A stretch of DNA of 64,000 nucleotides from Spongiibacter pelagi (GTDB lineage Bacteria > Pseudomonadota > Gammaproteobacteria > Pseudomonadales > Spongiibacteraceae), in contig NZ_JACXLD010000003.1 in assembly GCF_014705705.1 (NCBI RefSeq), positions 124,001 to 188,000 on the forward strand, in the 5' to 3' direction. Positions 61,058 to 64,000 of the stretch are shown here, piece after piece. The translations under genes and the position numbers were made by a program. The first letter of the stretch is position 1; the number at the start of each line of letters is the position of its first letter. The notes beneath the pieces were generated by a model. The model did not search any database, was not told where the DNA came from, and saw only the letters and a list, made by a program, of their open reading frames with translations.

Positions 61058-63703
61058 TTAAAACGCCTGGCGCATATCCAAGCCAAACATGCGGGGCTCG
61101 CCCCAGGCCTCGTTGTACACCCCGGAAGAATCCGCAACCGCGACCACGCCAATGCGATAGCGCTCGTCGGTTAGGTTTTTAATCCAAGCCGAAATAATGC
61201 GATCACCACTATCGTTTTGCCAACTTAGACGAGCGTCGGTAAGTGTGTAAGCGGGCTGCCCGGCCTTGGCGGGGTCTTCTTTAAATGCGGTATAGGAGCC
61301 GGGGTCGAAGCCGTAAAAAATATCGCTTTTATAGCTGATGTCGAGCCGGGCGGTGAAGTCGCCAAGCTCGCTGCGCCAACTGTATTGCGCGCCTACCGAG
61401 GCGGATTTGTCAGGTGATACGGGGAAGGTTTCCTTGCTGCGATCTATCCATTTTTCCTGTCCGATAATCGCAGCCTGTAAATCCAATTCATTAAATTCCA
61501 AGTAACGGTAATTATTCAGGCTCAGGCTGGCGTTGAGCTGCAAACCTTCGGCGGCTAACCAGAGAAATTCCAGCTCGGTGCCGGTGATTTCTGATTTACC
61601 CGCGTTGCCAAATACCACCACGGCGTTTTGCGCCGAATCCGATGCCACGGCAATCAATTGCTGGTCATCAAAATCCATCAGGTAGATCGCGCCATTTAGG
61701 CGAACCCGCTGATTAAAGGCGTCGAATTTAAAGCCCAGTTCATGGTTGGTGACAATTTCAGGATTAATCCGCTGTAGTCCATCGACACCGCGTGGCTCAA
61801 AAAAGCCCGACTTAAATCCCCGGCTCCACGTGGCGTAAACCAGGCCACTATTAATCACGCTTTGATTTAACCAGCGCTCCGGCAGGGTGTAGGACAGCGA
61901 TACCATCGGTGTGCTTTGCCGAAAGGTTTCCTCGCGGGTTTCGCTGCGAAATGAATTGGGGTCAATGGGGTAATCCAATAAGGCATCGCCATTGGCATCG
62001 GGGAATAAGGCGGCGGCAATACTGACGGGGTCATCGCGCCAGCCGAGTGGGCCGAGATAGGGGAAGAAACCTTCTAAACCCGGCCCAAACAGGCCGAGGC
62101 TGGTCGTGCTGCCAAACAAGGGGTTGGTCATTAAACGTTGCTCAATGGCCGCCATATCCGCCTCAGTTGTGCCCAGCGTGGAGTAGCGCAATTCTTCGGT
62201 CATGCGATAGCCCACGGTTAACTCAAGTTGCTCGGTAATGTCATAAGAGGCTTGGGCAAAAAGCGCGAGGGATTCATTTTTTAAATCAAAATCAGACACC
62301 ACTAAGGGCAATCCGACAAAGCCGACCAGTGGTACGGTGCCGCCGGGAGCGGGGCGCGTTGGTGCACTGCCCGCGGCAATCTCGGCCAGAGTTTGAGTGT
62401 CGATACCGCGAATGACATTCGAGGTGCTGAAGTTTTCGGTATTGGTTTCGCGCATGGCAAAAAGGCCGGTGGTGTAGCGCAGGCGTTGATCAAAGGCGCT
62501 GCCATTGATTTGCCATTCAAGGCTGTAGGAATCACGTTCGCTGTCTTCGGTATTGATATAGCTGGTCCACAGAGCGGGGCCGCCGTCGGGATCACTAGCT
62601 TGAATCGGGCCTTCTTTCTCATCGCGAATACCCAGCACCAGCTTCATATTTACATCTTCACTGAGTTGCCACTCGGTGGTGGCGGCCAGCAAAATGGTAT
62701 CCAAATCTTTGGTGAGCCGAGGGTTAGCGCCTTGGTTGGAGGTTAGATCGCCCAATACCGCGCGGGAGTTGGCGTCACAGTTTTCCTTAAACTTGGTTAA
62801 ATTGCTGGGGTCAGTATCGCCGGGGTGTGCCACCCACAAACCTTCGTAATAGAGGGCTTTTTTATTGGGCAGGCTACAGTTGGTGCCGGTCATATTTTCG
62901 CGAATTTTTCCTAAAAAGAATTGGGTGTCTAAGCTCCAGCTTGCGCTCGGTTCCCAGCGGGTTTGTAGCAAGAAGGCCTGACGGTCGTTGGTGGGGTTAT
63001 TGCTGCCTTGGCCAATGTTTTTGAAGTAGCCATCGTCCTTGGTGATATTGATGGCGGAGCGCACAAAGAAATGCTCGCTGACTGGAAAGTTGGCGCCCGC
63101 TTTTAAATGATGTTGCGCGTAATTGCCCACGCCAAAATCGACATAGGCATCGCGGCTATCGTCGGGTTTTTCCAGACTGACAACCATGGCGCCGCCGGTG
63201 GTGTTTTTGCCGAACAAGGTTCCCTGCGGACCGCGCAACACCTGAATACTACGAACATCTACCGTGTCGAGTAACTGCCCATCTGAGCGCGGTAGAAACA
63301 AGTCATCGAGATACACGCCAACGGTGGGATCAACCCGCGCAAAGCCGGTGCGCTCACCGATACCGCGAATATAAATCTGGTTGGCTTGGCCTTTACGAAT
63401 TTCCAAGCTGGGTACAGATTTAGTCAGTTCCTGAGTATTGGTAATGCCCCGTTCACGCAGTGCTTCGGCGCTGATCGCGGTAACCGCTATGGGCGTTTCC
63501 TGCATGCTTTCGCTGCGTTTACGGGCGGTAACAAAGACCTCTTCCAGCACGGCGCTAGACTTGCTTGCTGTCGATTCTGGCAGGGTTTTGGGCAGAGTTT
63601 CTGCCATGCTGGCCGTGGCCAGTAGTCCTGAGACAAGCAGAAGCACGGAGGCAAGCGGAAGCGGTTTCAAAACGGCATGACGAGTGATCAAGAGACACCT
63701 CAT
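61058..63703 (-). CDS. TonB-dependent outer-membrane receptor
   Basis: 881 residues. Signal peptide (LLLVSGLLATASMA), TonB box-like start (LEEVFVTARKRSESMQETPIAVTAIS), plug domain (YIRGIGERTGFARVDPTVGVYLDDLFLPR) and a 22-strand barrel ending RMFGLDMRQAF. The plug/barrel form is the CirA/FecA-like group often linked to uptake of large hydrophobic or sterol-like compounds in marine bacteria. Promoter carries the operator shared with P450 and Rieske genes. Confidence 0.92.
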   Translation of the reverse strand: MRCLLITRHAVLKPLPLASVLLLVSGLLATASMAETLPKTLPESTASKSSAVLEEVFVTARKRSESMQETPIAVTAISAEALRERGITNTQELTKSVPSLEIRKGQANQIYIRGIGERTGFARVDPTVGVYLDDLFLPRSDGQLLDTVDVRSIQVLRGPQGTLFGKNTTGGAMVVSLEKPDDSRDAYVDFGVGNYAQHHLKAGANFPVSEHFFVRSAINITKDDGYFKNIGQGSNNPTNDRQAFLLQTRWEPSASWSLDTQFFLGKIRENMTGTNCSLPNKKALYYEGLWVAHPGDTDPSNLTKFKENCDANSRAVLGDLTSNQGANPRLTKDLDTILLAATTEWQLSEDVNMKLVLGIRDEKEGPIQASDPDGGPALWTSYINTEDSERDSYSLEWQINGSAFDQRLRYTTGLFAMRETNTENFSTSNVIRGIDTQTLAEIAAGSAPTRPAPGGTVPLVGFVGLPLVVSDFDLKNESLALFAQASYDITEQLELTVGYRMTEELRYSTLGTTEADMAAIEQRLMTNPLFGSTTSLGLFGPGLEGFFPYLGPLGWRDDPVSIAAALFPDANGDALLDYPIDPNSFRSETREETFRQSTPMVSLSYTLPERWLNQSVINSGLVYATWSRGFKSGFFEPRGVDGLQRINPEIVTNHELGFKFDAFNQRVRLNGAIYLMDFDDQQLIAVASDSAQNAVVVFGNAGKSEITGTELEFLWLAAEGLQLNASLSLNNYRYLEFNELDLQAAIIGQEKWIDRSKETFPVSPDKSASVGAQYSWRSELGDFTARLDISYKSDIFYGFDPGSYTAFKEDPAKAGQPAYTLTDARLSWQNDSGDRIISAWIKNLTDERYRIGVVAVADSSGVYNEAWGEPRMFGLDMRQAF

Positions 63704-63781
63704 TTCTGGGCGGGTGATCTACCGCTGAGGAAGGTTCACCGCCATGATTATTGTTATGACTCAGAAACTGTATTTGTAACT

Positions 63782-63811
63782 TAGTATATTTTTACACCAT
63801 AGTGTAAAAAT
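63782..63811 (-). promoter_or_regulatory. TonB-receptor promoter with shared operator site 3
   Basis: TATACT (-10, minus strand, 63783-63788) abuts a perfect palindrome TTTTTACAC-N4-GTGTAAAAA (63789-63810). The 19 bases 63785-63803 are identical to the site before the Rieske gene. The symmetrical arms fit a dimeric repressor such as TetR. Confidence 0.7.
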
Positions 63812-63895
63812 AACGCAAGTGTTATTGAGGAATCTTTAAAGACGAGAGAAGAAGCGCTGTTGCACTTCTATCTAGATGGGCGGGAATTTGTAGGT

Positions 63896-64000
63896 TTAGC
63901 CGATTTGCCGCAAACGGAAATTGCGGCCTTTCAATTTGCCTGTAGCCAGTTTGTTATAGGCTTTTTTGGCGCTATTTCTGGCGACCGCCAGATAGCTTTT
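63896..64000 (-). CDS. dbpA: DbpA-type DEAD-box RNA helicase, C-terminal end (partial)
   Basis: The last 34 residues of a gene entering from the right edge: YLAVARNSAKKAYNKLATGKLKGRNFRLRQIG. The VAR...A...L..GK.KGR.FR pattern is the end of the DbpA RNA-binding domain, which directs the helicase to 23S rRNA hairpin 92. The helicase core is outside the window. Confidence 0.7.
   Translation of the reverse strand, partial: KSYLAVARNSAKKAYNKLATGKLKGRNFRLRQIG

Overview
The window is about 64 kb of a gammaproteobacterial chromosome. Several conserved housekeeping blocks have the gene content and order of that class: miaB-phoH-ybeY-corC-lnt-leuS-lptE-holA, cmoAB, ychF-pth-rplY-prs-tRNA-Gln-ispE-lolB, hemA-prfA-prmC-moeB, gatCAB and mreBCD-maf-rng-yhdP. 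Moderate GC, RimK-type and steroid/terpenoid-type accessory genes and a large TonB receptor suggest a marine member of Cellvibrionales (Spongiibacteraceae-like). That placement is an inference from gene content; no rRNA gene is present.

Layout. 1-4740: the 3' end of a type IV pilin gene, ppnP, and a divergent trio of a RimK-like ATP-grasp ligase, a GNAT/C39-peptidase fusion and a DUF1704 HExxxH metallopeptidase, which looks like a peptide or amino-acid conjugation system. 4764-15821: a long minus-strand block for tRNA modification, rRNA maturation, envelope biogenesis and DNA polymerase, with a stand-alone glutamate-synthase-like gene inserted between corC and lnt. 16032-21220: DUF1820, an aminotransferase, a DUF1631-like protein and cmoAB. 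21272-23328: a small island next to tRNA-Met(CAT), bounded by 72-bp and 60-bp direct repeats that carry the tRNA 3' end. It holds a resolvase remnant and three unknown genes. 23410-34437: translation, nucleotide, isoprenoid, heme and lipoprotein genes with tRNA-Gln(TTG). 34513-38378: RhlB-like helicase, a 0.5-kb palindromic intergenic element, cysZ, a CWC protein, an Smr protein and a PA4642-family protein. 38413-50306: gatCAB on the minus strand, then the shape and septum operon mreBCD-maf-rng-yhdP on the plus strand; mreC seems to start at ATT.

50383-63703 is an accessory catabolic cluster: cytochrome P450, SDR, TetR, Rieske oxygenase, acetoacetate-decarboxylase-like protein, second TetR, type I Baeyer-Villiger monooxygenase, a ParE/Phd toxin-antitoxin pair, YghU-type glutathione transferase, a PhoX-like exported protein and a TonB-dependent receptor. 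It fits uptake and oxidative ring attack on a hydrophobic cyclic compound (steroid or terpenoid; the substrate is inferred). Three promoters in it (P450/SDR, Rieske-ADC and the TonB receptor about 10 kb away) share a core TACACC(A/G)TAGT, which is a perfect 9-4-9 palindrome at the receptor. This ties them into one probable repressor-controlled regulon. The window ends in the 3' end of a DbpA-type helicase gene.
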